64,000 bases of DNA from Streptomyces gobiensis. GTDB taxonomy: Bacteria; Actinomycetota; Actinomycetes; Streptomycetales; Streptomycetaceae. Numbering within the stretch: position 1 is the stretch's first letter; every line of letters begins with the position of its first letter. The position numbers were made by a program, and so were the translations under genes. Below the pieces are notes generated by a model, which was not told where the DNA came from, ran no database searches, and worked only from the letters and a program-made list of their open reading frames with translations. Shown one piece after another: positions 36,114 through 45,285 of the stretch. The stretch is taken from contig NZ_CP086120.1 of the NCBI RefSeq assembly GCF_021216675.1, positions 3,078,501-3,142,500 on the forward strand, given 5' to 3'.

Positions 36114-37160
36114 TTGAGCGCCCTGCCTGCCCGGGCTGACGCTGTCGTCATCGGCGGGGGAGTGATCGGAACCTCCGCCGCCTACCACCTCGCCGAAGCC
36201 GGCATGAACACCGTGCTGCTGGAACGCGGCAGCCTCGGCGGCGGGGCCTCGGCGCACACCGCGGGCATGGTCCGCACCTACTTCCCCGGCGACCCCTACA
36301 CCGGGCAAATGGCCGTGCGCAGCTTGAACGCCTACCACGACTTCGCCCGCCACACCGCAGCCCCCCTCGGCCTGAAGCGGCTCGGGTTCATGGTGCTGTT
36401 CACCGAAGAAGAGCAGATCGCCAAATTCGAGGCCACCCATCAAGCCCAGCAGGCCGCCGGCGTCCACGTCGGCCTGATCAGTGCCCGCGAAGCGTCCGGA
36501 CTCAACCCGCTGATCAACGAACGCGCCGTCCTGGCCGCCGCCTGGTCTCCTGAGGCATACCACGTAGATGGCCTCGACATCGTCCGCGGCTACGCCGCCG
36601 CCGCCCGCAATCACGGTGCCCGCCTGTTCACCCACACACCCGTCACAGGCATCGACGACGACAACACCATCCACACCCCACAGGGCAGCATCAAGGCAGA
36701 CAGCATTGTGTGCACGGCCGGGCCCTGGTCCCGCGAGGTGGCATCCATGGCGTCGGTCGACCTGCCGATGACACCTCACGCGATCGAGATGCTGTTCACC
36801 GACATCCCGCCCTCCCCGCAGCGCGAGATGCCCATGACGATGCACGCCACATCCGGCCTGCGGATCCGCTCATGGAAGGACCGCATCCTCCTCGCCATGG
36901 GCGTACCCAAGGCCGGCGAAGCACGCGAAGCCTGGCTCGGCCGCATCGCCGGCCATCTCGGCACCCTGTACCCCGCCTTGGACGGCATTGGCCTGCATCG
37001 CGCGTGGACCGGCGACTTCGACGCCAGCCCCAACAACACCGCCCTCATCGGCGAACACCCCACCCGCCGCTTCCTGTACGCGGCCGGATTCACCGGCGCG
37101 GGCCTGTGCCAGGCACCCGCGGCCGGGGAGAAGCTCCGCGACCTGCTGATCGTCAAGTAG
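36114..37160 (+). CDS. FAD-dependent amine/amino-acid oxidoreductase (DAO family)
   Basis: 348 residues. Starts at TTG 36114 with AAAGGAG. Dinucleotide fold VVIGGGVIGTSAAYHLAEAG and the FAD-contacting LERGSLGGGASAHTAGM sit at the N-terminus; the family C-terminus HRAWTGDFDASPNNTALIGE, then FTGAGLCQAPAAGE closes the FAD site. DAO enzymes oxidise primary or secondary amines such as glycine, sarcosine or D-amino acids to imines with H2O2. Between a condensing-type enzyme and a carbamoyltransferase it would oxidise an amino group of the pathway intermediate. Cytoplasmic. Confidence 0.88.
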   Translation: MSALPARADAVVIGGGVIGTSAAYHLAEAGMNTVLLERGSLGGGASAHTAGMVRTYFPGDPYTGQMAVRSLNAYHDFARHTAAPLGLKRLGFMVLFTEEEQIAKFEATHQAQQAAGVHVGLISAREASGLNPLINERAVLAAAWSPEAYHVDGLDIVRGYAAAARNHGARLFTHTPVTGIDDDNTIHTPQGSIKADSIVCTAGPWSREVASMASVDLPMTPHAIEMLFTDIPPSPQREMPMTMHATSGLRIRSWKDRILLAMGVPKAGEAREAWLGRIAGHLGTLYPALDGIGLHRAWTGDFDASPNNTALIGEHPTRRFLYAAGFTGAGLCQAPAAGEKLRDLLIVK

Positions 37161-37182
37161 CCCCATAACAGGAGAGAATGCC

Positions 37183-38997
37183 GTGATTGTTCTGGGATGT
37201 AATGGTTTCAGTCGGGTGTCGGAGTTCTTCTCCGAACGCCTCGGTGCGACCGGCATCAACAAGCATTACCTCTTGGGCCACGACGCCGCCGCCGCACTCC
37301 TGATGGACGGCCGCCTGGTCGCCGCGGTAGAGGAAGAACGCCTCAACCGGGAGAAGAAGACCACCGACTTCCCCACGAACGCGATCGACTGGTGCCTAAA
37401 GGAAGCCGGGATCACGTTCGATGACGTCGACCTGTTCGCCTTCCCCTGGAACTGGACCACCCAAGTTCTGGACGAGATCCTGGACGGCATCCGCACCTCG
37501 CCGATGCCGCAGGCCGCGAAGAACAGCCTCATGGGCGACATGACGGACTTGTTCGACCAGGTCGTCAGCCACGAGGCGATCCTCGCAGACTTCGAAGCCC
37601 GCACCGGACACCGCCCCGACCCGGCCAAAGTCCGCTTCGTCCCTCACCACCTGGCCCACGCTACGACCGGCTACTACCTCGCCGGCATGAAGGACTCCGC
37701 GTTCCTCGTCAGTGACGGCCGCGCCGAACGCTTCTCGACCTTGATGGGCGAGATCCGCAACGGCCAGATCACCGTCTTCGACGACACCGTCACCGGCTCC
37801 CAGTACTCCATCGGCACCCTGTTCTCCGCCATCACCCGCTTCCTCGGCTTCGTCCCCAACAACGACGAGTACAAAGTGATGGGTCTGGCCGGATACACCG
37901 CCCCCCCGACTCCGAACCCGTTCATCGACCACCTTCTGACGCTGCACGACGACGGCCGCTACACCTTCACCAAGCCCCTTCAGACCGACAACCCCCACAG
38001 CCACGACGCCCTGTTCGAGGAGTACTTCGGACCCTTCGAAGACACCCTCGAATACAAGGCCCGCGTCGCCGCCGCCGCGCAGCAGATGCTGAACGTCGCC
38101 ACCGCCCACCAGGTCCGCCACCTGGAGAACAGGACGGATCTCGACCGGCTGTTGTTCGAAGGCGGCGTCGCCCTGAACTGCCTGAACAACACCCCGATGT
38201 TCGAAGGCTCCCGCTTCGAGGACATGCAGGTCAGCTTCGGTGCCTCTGACACCGGCATCACCATCGGAGCCGCAGCCCACGCCTGGCTCAACCACCCCGA
38301 CACCGACCCCGCGAACATCCTCGCCGCCGCCGCACCCGTCACCCCCTATCTGGGCCCGGCCTACGACGACGCCGCGATCGAGGAGGCCCTTGAGGGATTC
38401 ACCGGCCGCGTCCTCGTCTCGCGCCTGGACGATGACGAGGTCATCGAGTATGTGGCGAAGCTGCTGACGAAGAAGGTCGTCATCGGCTGGTTCGAAGGCC
38501 GCATCGAGCACGGGCCACGCGCGCTGGGGCATCGCAGCATCCTCGCGAACCCCGGCTTCACCGACATCAAGGACATCATCAACACCCGGGTCAAGCACCG
38601 CGAACCCTTCCGCCCGTTCGCTCCCCTTGTCCTCGAAGAGCAGGCGCCGAAGATCTTCGACATGGGGCGTAAGACCAGCTCCCCGTACATGACGTTCGTC
38701 TTCCCCGTCCGCGACGAATACAAGGACCGCATCCCCGGCGCCGTACACGTGGACGGCACCTCCCGTATCCAGACCCTGGCAGACGAGGGAACCCCACGGC
38801 TTACGGCACTGCTGCGGAAGTTCACCGAACTCACCGACACCCCCTGCCTGATCAACACCTCGTTCAATGTCGCCGGCGAACCCATCGTCTGCACCCCCAC
38901 CGACGCCCTTAACTGCTTTATGGGCACCGAGATCGACTATCTGATCCTCGGAAACCACCTCGTCACCAAGAACGAGTCCCCGGAGTCCACGCGATAA
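37183..38997 (+). CDS. Carbamoyltransferase (NodU/CmcH/TobZ family)
   Basis: 604 residues from GTG 37183 behind GGAGAG. Visible motifs: GHDAAAALL (metal/phosphate), PHHLAHATTGYYLAG, FLGFVPNNDEYKVMGLAGY, FEGGVALNCLNN, and EGRIEHGPRALGHRSILANP with REPFRPFAPLVL in the C-terminal YrdC-like/transfer part. These enzymes transfer the carbamoyl group of carbamoyl phosphate, via a carbamoyl-adenylate, to a hydroxyl group of natural products or Nod factors. This is the strongest sign that the operon makes a modified small molecule rather than a degradation product. The acceptor is unknown. Confidence 0.92.
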   Translation: MIVLGCNGFSRVSEFFSERLGATGINKHYLLGHDAAAALLMDGRLVAAVEEERLNREKKTTDFPTNAIDWCLKEAGITFDDVDLFAFPWNWTTQVLDEILDGIRTSPMPQAAKNSLMGDMTDLFDQVVSHEAILADFEARTGHRPDPAKVRFVPHHLAHATTGYYLAGMKDSAFLVSDGRAERFSTLMGEIRNGQITVFDDTVTGSQYSIGTLFSAITRFLGFVPNNDEYKVMGLAGYTAPPTPNPFIDHLLTLHDDGRYTFTKPLQTDNPHSHDALFEEYFGPFEDTLEYKARVAAAAQQMLNVATAHQVRHLENRTDLDRLLFEGGVALNCLNNTPMFEGSRFEDMQVSFGASDTGITIGAAAHAWLNHPDTDPANILAAAAPVTPYLGPAYDDAAIEEALEGFTGRVLVSRLDDDEVIEYVAKLLTKKVVIGWFEGRIEHGPRALGHRSILANPGFTDIKDIINTRVKHREPFRPFAPLVLEEQAPKIFDMGRKTSSPYMTFVFPVRDEYKDRIPGAVHVDGTSRIQTLADEGTPRLTALLRKFTELTDTPCLINTSFNVAGEPIVCTPTDALNCFMGTEIDYLILGNHLVTKNESPESTR

Positions 38998-38998
38998 C

Positions 38999-39070
38999 CA
39001 CCACCAACGCCCCCGACCGCACCGCGCCGTTCGGCGCGTGGGTTGCCAAGACCGACCGCGTCAACTACTA
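38999..39070 (+). pseudogene. C-terminal scar of a guanine-deaminase-type enzyme
   Basis: The last codons before TAG at 39068-39070 read PDRTAPFGAWVAKTDRVNY. The intact nucleoside deaminase at 44215-44718 ends PNRTAPFDAWLAKSDRIDY. No start or catalytic part remains. It shows that the SRPBCC gene once followed a deaminase gene and that the operon was assembled by recombination. Confidence 0.7.
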
Positions 39071-39087
39071 GAAGAAGGAGCACCCCG

Positions 39088-39567
39088 GTGCCGATCCAGC
39101 GCAAGCACACCATGTACCACTCCACCATCCTTGAGGCCGGCCCGGACACCGTGTGGGCGACTGTCCGCGACGCCATGAAGATCCTGGAGATCGTGTCCCC
39201 GGGCGACTTGGACATCCACACTGACGTCACCTGGACGGAAGGCGGCTCGGTGGACACGGTCCCGGCCCGCTACGACTTCAAGCTCACGCTCAACGGCGGC
39301 CTGGTCCAGCAGGAGATCGCTGCCCGAGACGAGATCAACAAGACCCAGTCCTACCGGGCCGTCGCCCCCACCAGCGGAGTCAACAGCTACGAGGCCACCA
39401 TCCGCGTACGCCCCATCACCAACGACCCGGCCCGCAGCTTCTTCGAGTGGTCCCGGATCCTGGAGATCGCCGACGACGCCGACCTGAACGTGGTCGAGGC
39501 CATCATCGGCGTCATGGAGAAGCAGACCGACGCCGTACGAGACCACTTCGCGAAGACCGCGAAGTGA
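39088..39567 (+). CDS. SRPBCC-family protein (START/polyketide-cyclase fold)
   Basis: 159 residues, from GTG 39088 behind GAAGGAG. Typical pattern: MYHSTILEAGPDTVWATVRD opening strand and helix, VSPGDLDIHTDVTWTE, and the long C-terminal helix VVEAIIGVMEKQTDAVRDHF. The fold binds hydrophobic ligands, and members include cyclases, lipid-binding proteins and START-like proteins. The position after a deaminase scar suggests it originally belonged to a purine-type catabolic unit. It could be a cyclase or binding protein in the present operon. Overlaps the next gene by GTGA. Confidence 0.8.
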   Translation: MPIQRKHTMYHSTILEAGPDTVWATVRDAMKILEIVSPGDLDIHTDVTWTEGGSVDTVPARYDFKLTLNGGLVQQEIAARDEINKTQSYRAVAPTSGVNSYEATIRVRPITNDPARSFFEWSRILEIADDADLNVVEAIIGVMEKQTDAVRDHFAKTAK

Positions 39568-40190
39568 GTGACGTGACGACGCTCGTACTGCTGCGGCACG
39601 GCGAAACCCTGCTCACCCCGCAACGGCGGCTCTCCGGCAGCGGAGGATCCAACCCGGGACTCTCACCGGCCGGACGCCGCCAAGCCCAGGCGGCAGCAGA
39701 CGCCCTCACTCACCGCGGCGACATCGAGGCGGTCGTCACTTCACCGATGCGGCGCTGCCAGGAGACCGCTCAGTCCGTGGCCGCGCGCCTCGGCCTGAGC
39801 GTCCAGGTCGACCGGGACCTGCGGGAAGCGGACTTCGGTGCTTGGGAGGGCCTGACCTTCACCGAAGTCCGCGAACGCTACCCGGACGACCTGAGCGCAT
39901 GGCTCGCCTCGCCCGAGGCTCCCCCCTCGGGCGCAGACGAGACCATGCAACAGGTCACCCGCCGGGCCGCCGCCGTACGAGACGGCCTCCTGGCCCAGTA
40001 CGCCGGCGCCACGGTTCTGGTCGTCTCCCACGTCGGACCACTCAGAGCCCTGATCCGCCTCGCCCTCCAGGCCCCACCACACAGTTTGTTCCGCATGGAA
40101 GTCGCAGCAGCCTCCCTGTCGACGGTGACGTACGACAAGGACGGCACCGGCACGGTGCAGGCCCTCAACGACACCCACCACTTGAACTGA
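39564..40190 (+). CDS. Histidine phosphatase family protein (phosphoglycerate mutase superfamily)
   Basis: 208 residues. Catalytic LVLLRHGET at the start, second conserved His in VVSHVGPLRALI, and the acid/base Glu in DLREADFGAWEGLTF. Length and ADFGAWEGL fit CobC-/GpmB-type small-molecule phosphatases rather than glycolytic mutase. GTG 39564 overlaps the SRPBCC TGA. It would dephosphorylate a pathway intermediate. Confidence 0.88.
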   Translation: MSDVTTLVLLRHGETLLTPQRRLSGSGGSNPGLSPAGRRQAQAAADALTHRGDIEAVVTSPMRRCQETAQSVAARLGLSVQVDRDLREADFGAWEGLTFTEVRERYPDDLSAWLASPEAPPSGADETMQQVTRRAAAVRDGLLAQYAGATVLVVSHVGPLRALIRLALQAPPHSLFRMEVAAASLSTVTYDKDGTGTVQALNDTHHLN

Positions 40191-40194
40191 ACTG

Positions 40195-40243
40195 CATGCC
40201 AAGGGGCCCGGCACACATCACGTGTGCCGGGCCCCTTGGCATG
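40195..40243 (+). terminator. 22-bp perfect hairpin terminating the operon
   Basis: CATGCCAAGGGGCCCGGCACAC, five-base loop, then its exact complement. It begins four bases after the phosphatase stop codon. Confidence 0.9.
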
Positions 40244-40249
40244 TTTGCT

Positions 40250-40756
40250 TCAGGCGGCTTCTGACTCGTCCTCATCGGTCTCGACCAGTCGCCCGCGCCG
40301 GCCTCCACGGCGAGCAGCCAGTCGGGCAGGACCGTCTCGCGTACGTCGTGGGAGGCGGAGGCCGATCCGCGGCCGTGGGCCGCGGCCAGGTCGCCGGCCT
40401 GCTCGCCGGACACCTGACGCACCACATGCTCGGTGATTGTGACGAAGGCCACGTGCTCATTGATGGCGAAAAGCGGCATACGGCACCGAATGCAAGCCGC
40501 CACGAGGTCGCCGGGATGTCGCCGAGCCAGGCCTCGCCGACCACTGGACCGGCCACGCCGGTGGACGCGAAGATGCGTGCGAACGGCTCGGAGTCGGCGG
40601 CGTCGCGACGCCAGGCGAGGCCCGTGAGGACCAGTCCGCCGCCGGTGAGATAGCGGCTGGGATCCCTCAGTCCGTGGACGTCATCACGCCGCGGACCGTG
40701 CGCGTCGTCGCCGAATGTGACCAGCGGAAAGCGCTGGGGTTACTGAGTTCTGTCAT
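40250..40756 (-). pseudogene. Decayed hypothetical gene
   Basis: From ATG 40756 (MTELSNP...) the natural reading continues in another frame as RFPLVTFGDDAHGPRRDD and YLTGGGLVLTGLAWRRDAAD, with FARIFASTGVAGPVVGEAWL; a further shift leads to FVTITEHVVRQVSGEQAGDL and LPDWLLAVEAGAG, and another to the end VETDEDESEAA at 40250. Three shifts. Family unknown. Confidence 0.5.
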
Positions 40757-40944
40757 TCATATGAATCTACAAGAGGGGCCAGCCGACCAGCCAATTCCTT
40801 CATGGTTTCGGTGACTGACCCTCGACGGGGCCCGGCGGGTGTACTTGCGCCATTCCGCATTGACAGCACGTGAACGAGTCACGGGAGGGACTTCGGTCCT
40901 CTGGGGCGAAACGAACGCCCCGATACGAATGAAAAGAGCCGTAC

Positions 40945-41724
40945 ATGGACTTCCTTCGCCCCGCCAGCTGGGAGGAGGCGCTCGCCGCCAAGGCTGAGCA
41001 TTCCACGGCTGTGCCGATTGCGGGGGGCACCGACATCATGATCGAGATCAACTTCGACCACCGGCGCCCCGAGTACCTGCTCAACCTCAACCGGATCACA
41101 GAGCTGAGCGAGTGGCATGTCGGCGAGGAGAACGTCGCCCTCGGCCCCTCGGTGTCGTACGCCTCGCACACCGTGGCCTCCCCGCAGATCCGCAGCCGTG
41201 GCGGCGTCGGCGGCAACCTCGGTTGCGCCTCGCTGGCCGGTGACTCCCACCCGGCGCTGCTCTCCTCGGGCGCCGATGTCGAGGTCGAGTCGCAGGCCCG
41301 TGGTTCGCGGCTGATCCCGATCGACGAGTTCTACAAGGGCGTCAAGCGCAACGCCCTCGAGGCGGACGAGCTGATCAAGGCCATCCACATCCCCAAGGCG
41401 GGGTGCATCACCAACGTCGCCCAGAAGCACAACAAGGGCGGCATCGGCGCGATCGGCCCTGGCCCGGCCCCGGCCCCAGGCCAGGGCGGGCCCGTTCAGC
41501 ACGTCGATGGGCGCGGTTGCCTGGTCACCCCGGGCCTGGTGAACACCCACCATCACCTCTACCGGTGGGGCACCCGCGGCCATGCCCATCGGAGATCGAC
41601 ATTTCCCGCGAGTTGCGGGACGTCAGCAAACTGCCTGCCAAGCGGGCGTATTCACCCCACTCCGCCCGAACTCACTCGGCCCAAACTCGGGCTGCCGAGT
41701 GACCAGACAATGGAGGCTTCCTGA
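40945..41724 (+). pseudogene. Chimera: xanthine-dehydrogenase FAD subunit fused to a fragment of 8-oxoguanine deaminase
   Basis: The first ~155 residues are the FAD-binding subunit (MDFLRPASWEEALAAKAEHS, VPIAGGTDIMIEINFDHRRP, VASPQIRSRGGVGGNLG), but the normal loop between SVSY and ASHT is shortened by about 15 residues. After HIPKAG the sequence turns into the N-terminus of an amidohydrolase: IGAIGPGPAPAPGQGG, then VDGRGCLVTPGLVNTHHHLY, which fits 8-oxoguanine deaminase. This soon degrades out of frame to a stop at 41722-41724 overlapping the next ATG. The C-terminal FAD domain and any 2Fe-2S subunit are absent. Confidence 0.75.
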
Positions 41725-44063
41725 TGGCCAACCAGACTTCTCCCGCCCGCACCCAGCAGGATCTCAATGAGTCGATCACCGGGGGGATCGGCGACAGCCC
41801 GTTGCGGCCGGACGGAACGCTGAAGGTAAGCGGGGAGTACGCCTACTCCTCGGATCTGTGGGCGGAGGACATGCTCTGGGGCGCGACACTGCGCAGCCCG
41901 CACCCCTATGCGCGGATCAAGTCGATCGACATAGGCCCCGCGCTCAAGCATCCCGGCGTGTACGCGGTGCTGACCCACGAGGACGTCCCCGGCGAGAACA
42001 TCTACGGCCTGAAGGTCGCCGATACGCCGGCGCTTGCCGAGGACATCGTGCGCTACCAGGGCGAGCCGGTTGCCCTTGTTGCCGCCGATCACCCGGAGAC
42101 GGCCCGGCGCGCGCTGGAAAAGATCGTGGTCGACTACGAGGTATTCGAGCCGATCACCGACCCGGAGCGGGCCGCGCACGACGACACGCTGCCCAAGCTG
42201 CACCCCGAGCACCCCGAGGGCAACGTGGTGCGCTACCAGCCGATCACCAAGGGGGACCCGGAAGCCAAGGCCGACGTCGTGGTGTCCGATGTGTACACCC
42301 TGGGCATGCAGGACCAGGCGTTCCTCGGGCCGGAATCCGGTTTGGCCATCCCGGCCGAGGACGGCGGGGTTGACCTGTTCATCGCCACCCAGTGGCTGCA
42401 CGTGGACCAGAAGCAGACGGCGCGGGCGCTCGGGCTCCCGGTCGAGAAGGTGCGCTTCACCATGTCCGGTGTCGGCGGTGCCTTCGGTGGCCGCGAGGAC
42501 CTGTCCATGCAGATCCACTGCTGCATGCTGGCGCTGCACACCGGCAAGCCGGTGAAGATGGTCTACAACAGGGAAGAGTCCTTCTACGGCCACGTGCACC
42601 GCCACCCGGCGAAGATGTATTACGAGCACGGCGCGACCAAGGACGGCAAGCTCGTCTACATCAAGGCGAAGATGTACTTCGACGGCGGCGCGTATGCCTC
42701 CAAGACCCCGGTCGTGGTCAGCAACGCCACTTCGCTGGGCACCGGGCCGTACGAGGTACCCAACGTCAAGATCGAGGGTTGGGGCCTGTACACGAACAAC
42801 CCGCCGTGCGGCGCGATGCGTGGCCTCGGCGCCGTGCAGCCCGCATACGCCTACGAGTCCCAGATGGACAAACTCGCCAAGGCGTTGGACATGGACCCGG
42901 TGCGGTTGCGTCAGCTCAACGCTGTCGAGGAGGGCTCGACCATGCACACCGGGCAGGTCCTTGATTCCCCCGCGCCGATCGCCGAGCTGCTGCAGCGCCT
43001 CAAGGACATGCCGCTGCCGCCGGAGGACGCCTGGAAGACCGCCGACGGCCAGGCCGACGTCCGCGGCCTGCCTGGCGGTCTGTCCAACACCTCGCACGGT
43101 GAAGGCGTTGTTCGGGGCGTCGGCTACAGCGTGATCATCAAGAACGTTTCCTACGCGGAAGGCGCCGACGACTACTCCACGGCGCGGGTGCGGTTGCAGG
43201 CCATTGGTGGCGAACCGGTGGCGATGGTGCACACCGCGGCGGCCGAGGTCGGGCAGGGCCTGCACACCGTGCAGCAGCAGATCGTTCGCAGCGAACTCGG
43301 CGTGGAGCGGGTGAACACCCACCCGACCGACACCAACGTCGGCGACGCGGGGTCGAGCTCGGCTTCCCGGCAGACCTACATCACCGGCGGTGCCGTCAAG
43401 AACGCGTGTGAAGCCGTCCGCGAGGTGCTCTTCGATCGGGTTGCCCAGCGTTTCGGCGCAAACCCCGAGGATCTGTCGCTTACCGGTGGCAAGGTTGTTT
43501 CCCAAGCCACCGGTGTCATCGCCGATCTCGTCGACGTGCTCGGCGATGACGTGATCGAGGAAACCAGGGAATACCACCACCTGCAGACATACGCGATGGA
43601 CCCGGTGACCGGACAGAGCCGGCGGGTGCACGTCCAGCACGCTTACTCCGCGCACCGGGCGGTGGTGGAGGTGGACACCGAGCTGGGTCTGGTCAAGGTC
43701 GTGCAGCTGGACTGTGCGCAGGACGTCGGCAAGGCCATCAACCCGGACGCCGTCCTCGGGCAGATCCACGGTGGTTCCACACAGGGACTCGGCCTTGCCG
43801 TGATGGAGGAGATCCAGGTCAAGGACGGCAAGATCCGCAACCCGTCGTTCACCGACTACCTGATCCCGACCATTCTGGACACGCCGTCGATGACGGTGGA
43901 TGTGATCGAAAGGGCCGACCCGAACTCGCCGTACGGCGTGCGTGGTGTCGGCGAGCCGCCCACCATTTCCGCCACCCCGGCGGTCGTGAACGCCATCCGC
44001 AACGCGACAGGGTTGAACCTGACCCACACCCCGGTCTCACCGGAGCACATCGTCGGCGTCTAG
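41724..44063 (+). CDS. Xanthine dehydrogenase-type molybdenum-binding subunit (first set)
   Basis: 779 residues, complete. Mo-cofactor motifs: GVGGAFGGREDLSMQ, YTNNPPCGAMRGLGAVQP, TAAAEVGQGLHTVQQQ, and near the end GVRGVGEPPTISATP. The protein binds molybdopterin cytosine dinucleotide and hydroxylates purines or similar N-heterocycles, needing a 2Fe-2S and an FAD subunit. Its FAD subunit here is damaged and no 2Fe-2S partner is adjacent, so it may be orphaned or use subunits of the second set. ATG 41724 overlaps the preceding stop. Confidence 0.93.
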   Translation: MANQTSPARTQQDLNESITGGIGDSPLRPDGTLKVSGEYAYSSDLWAEDMLWGATLRSPHPYARIKSIDIGPALKHPGVYAVLTHEDVPGENIYGLKVADTPALAEDIVRYQGEPVALVAADHPETARRALEKIVVDYEVFEPITDPERAAHDDTLPKLHPEHPEGNVVRYQPITKGDPEAKADVVVSDVYTLGMQDQAFLGPESGLAIPAEDGGVDLFIATQWLHVDQKQTARALGLPVEKVRFTMSGVGGAFGGREDLSMQIHCCMLALHTGKPVKMVYNREESFYGHVHRHPAKMYYEHGATKDGKLVYIKAKMYFDGGAYASKTPVVVSNATSLGTGPYEVPNVKIEGWGLYTNNPPCGAMRGLGAVQPAYAYESQMDKLAKALDMDPVRLRQLNAVEEGSTMHTGQVLDSPAPIAELLQRLKDMPLPPEDAWKTADGQADVRGLPGGLSNTSHGEGVVRGVGYSVIIKNVSYAEGADDYSTARVRLQAIGGEPVAMVHTAAAEVGQGLHTVQQQIVRSELGVERVNTHPTDTNVGDAGSSSASRQTYITGGAVKNACEAVREVLFDRVAQRFGANPEDLSLTGGKVVSQATGVIADLVDVLGDDVIEETREYHHLQTYAMDPVTGQSRRVHVQHAYSAHRAVVEVDTELGLVKVVQLDCAQDVGKAINPDAVLGQIHGGSTQGLGLAVMEEIQVKDGKIRNPSFTDYLIPTILDTPSMTVDVIERADPNSPYGVRGVGEPPTISATPAVVNAIRNATGLNLTHTPVSPEHIVGV

Positions 44064-44132
44064 CCGCGCTGATCCCCCGGGTGTCGCCGACCGAGCTGAT
44101 CTCAAGGCGGCACCCGCAGATCCCCACTGTTG

Positions 44133-44181
44133 CCCCGGATGCTCTGCCCGTGCGGTGTCCCGCACGGGCAGAGCATCCGGG
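44133..44181 (+). terminator. 23-bp perfect hairpin
   Basis: CCCCGGATGCTCTGCCCGTG... pairs perfectly with its complement over 23 bp around a three-base loop (TGT). It lies between the Mo subunit and the deaminase gene. Confidence 0.85.
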
Positions 44182-44214
44182 GAGCCCCCACCGCCTGCGA
44201 AAAAAGGAGTAACC

Positions 44215-44718
44215 ATGACCACGCACACCCAAGAAACGAGCATCCAGGAGACCGAGCGCGCCTGGATGGACGAGGCCATCGACCTTGCCACCAACAGCGT
44301 GAAGAACGGCGGCGGCCCGTTCGGCGCACTGATCGCCAAGAACGGCGAGATTGTCGCGATCGGAAACAACCAGGTCACCGCGACCCTGGACCCGACAGCG
44401 CATGGCGAGGTGAGCGCGATCCGTGCCGCCTGCAAGCAACTGGACACCTTCTCGCTCGAGGGCTGCGTCCTGGTCACCTCGTGTGAGCCATGCCCGATGT
44501 GTCTTTCCTCTGCGCTGTGGGCGCGAGTCGACCGGATCATCTTCGCCGCTGATCGGGATGACGCTGCGGTGGCCGGTTTCGACGACCGCAAGTTCTACGA
44601 GCTGTTCGACAAGAAGCCCGCGGATCTGTGGCCGATGGCGGTCGAGCAGCTGGACCTGCCGAACCGTACGGCCCCGTTCGACGCGTGGCTGGCCAAGTCC
44701 GACCGCATCGACTACTGA
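44215..44718 (+). CDS. Nucleoside/guanine deaminase (CMP/dCMP deaminase fold)
   Basis: 167 residues from ATG 44215 behind AAAGGAG. Zinc site HGEVSAIRAAC (His and catalytic Glu) and TSCEPCPMCLSSALWARVDR (two Cys). The C-terminus PNRTAPFDAWLAKSDRIDY is the signature end of bacterial GuaD-type guanine deaminases, which make xanthine, the substrate of the neighbouring xanthine dehydrogenase. A tRNA-adenosine deaminase is less likely given this tail. Confidence 0.85.
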   Translation: MTTHTQETSIQETERAWMDEAIDLATNSVKNGGGPFGALIAKNGEIVAIGNNQVTATLDPTAHGEVSAIRAACKQLDTFSLEGCVLVTSCEPCPMCLSSALWARVDRIIFAADRDDAAVAGFDDRKFYELFDKKPADLWPMAVEQLDLPNRTAPFDAWLAKSDRIDY

Positions 44719-45211
44719 AAACCCGGTTCACCGCGCACTGGCATCGAGTGAATCGAACCAACCAGACCGCTGTGGATCCCAGAACTTTCCGGCACCGCAA
44801 TAAGGAGTGAACATCCACGAACACAAGTGAATACCCCGCACGTTGGGTGTCGGCATGACGACCGGGTCGTCCGCCGGCCTTGGGGCCGTCTCCAGGGACC
44901 TCGTCGTCACGCGGCGCAGGTGCCGAGCCCGGTAGGCGGCCCCCGCTCCGCTGGTCGACGCGCGGACCTTCCTGCGCGGAGCGGGGGCCGCCTCCCGGGC
45001 TGTGGGCGGTTCGTCGCTCCCGGCCGCGACTCCTACGACGCGACCGCGTCTGCCTTGAACGCCGGCGGATAGTGCTTCATGACCACAAGATGCCCGTTCT
45101 CAGATCCTCAAGATCCACGTCTCAAGTGTCCAAGAGCGGGGGTCAAGGCCCCCAGCAGTGGCGCCCCAGCCTGAAATCCGATCGGTTCTCGAGAGACCGA
45201 GGCCAACCCCT
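44719..45211 (+). other. Gap with relics and an 18-bp inverted repeat
   Basis: An AAGGAG site at 44802-44807 precedes only a seven-codon ORF (GTG, reading VNIHEHK, then TGA), perhaps the start of a lost gene. AGGCGGCCCCCGCTCCGC at 44934-44951 pairs exactly with its complement at 44976-44993 across a 24-base loop, a terminator-like structure. An ORF near 44853 (MTTGSSAGLGAVSRDLVV...) is short and unsupported. Nothing else recognised. Confidence 0.45.
44934..44993. terminator. 18-bp inverted repeat, possible terminator
   Basis: Perfect 18-bp stem with a 24-base loop. Confidence 0.5.
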
Positions 45212-45240
45212 TGACCTCTGTGGCCCCAGCTACTACTTTG
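45212..45240 (+). promoter_or_regulatory. Candidate vegetative-type promoter upstream of the second xdh operon
   Basis: TTGACC (45212-45217), 17-base spacer, TACTTT (45235-45240). Followed after 27 bases by a near-perfect AAAGGAGG site. Confidence 0.45.
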
Positions 45241-45285
45241 CGGTAAACGTCGGCCCATAATTATCGAAAGGAGGCGACCAACGGA

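Noticed and set aside
40945..41724. Complete FAD subunit
   Set aside because: Sequence turns into an amidohydrolase fragment and lacks the C-terminal domain.
44807..44830. Seven-codon ORF VNIHEHK as a leader peptide
   Set aside because: Good ribosome site but no attenuator structure or downstream gene; more likely a truncated gene start.
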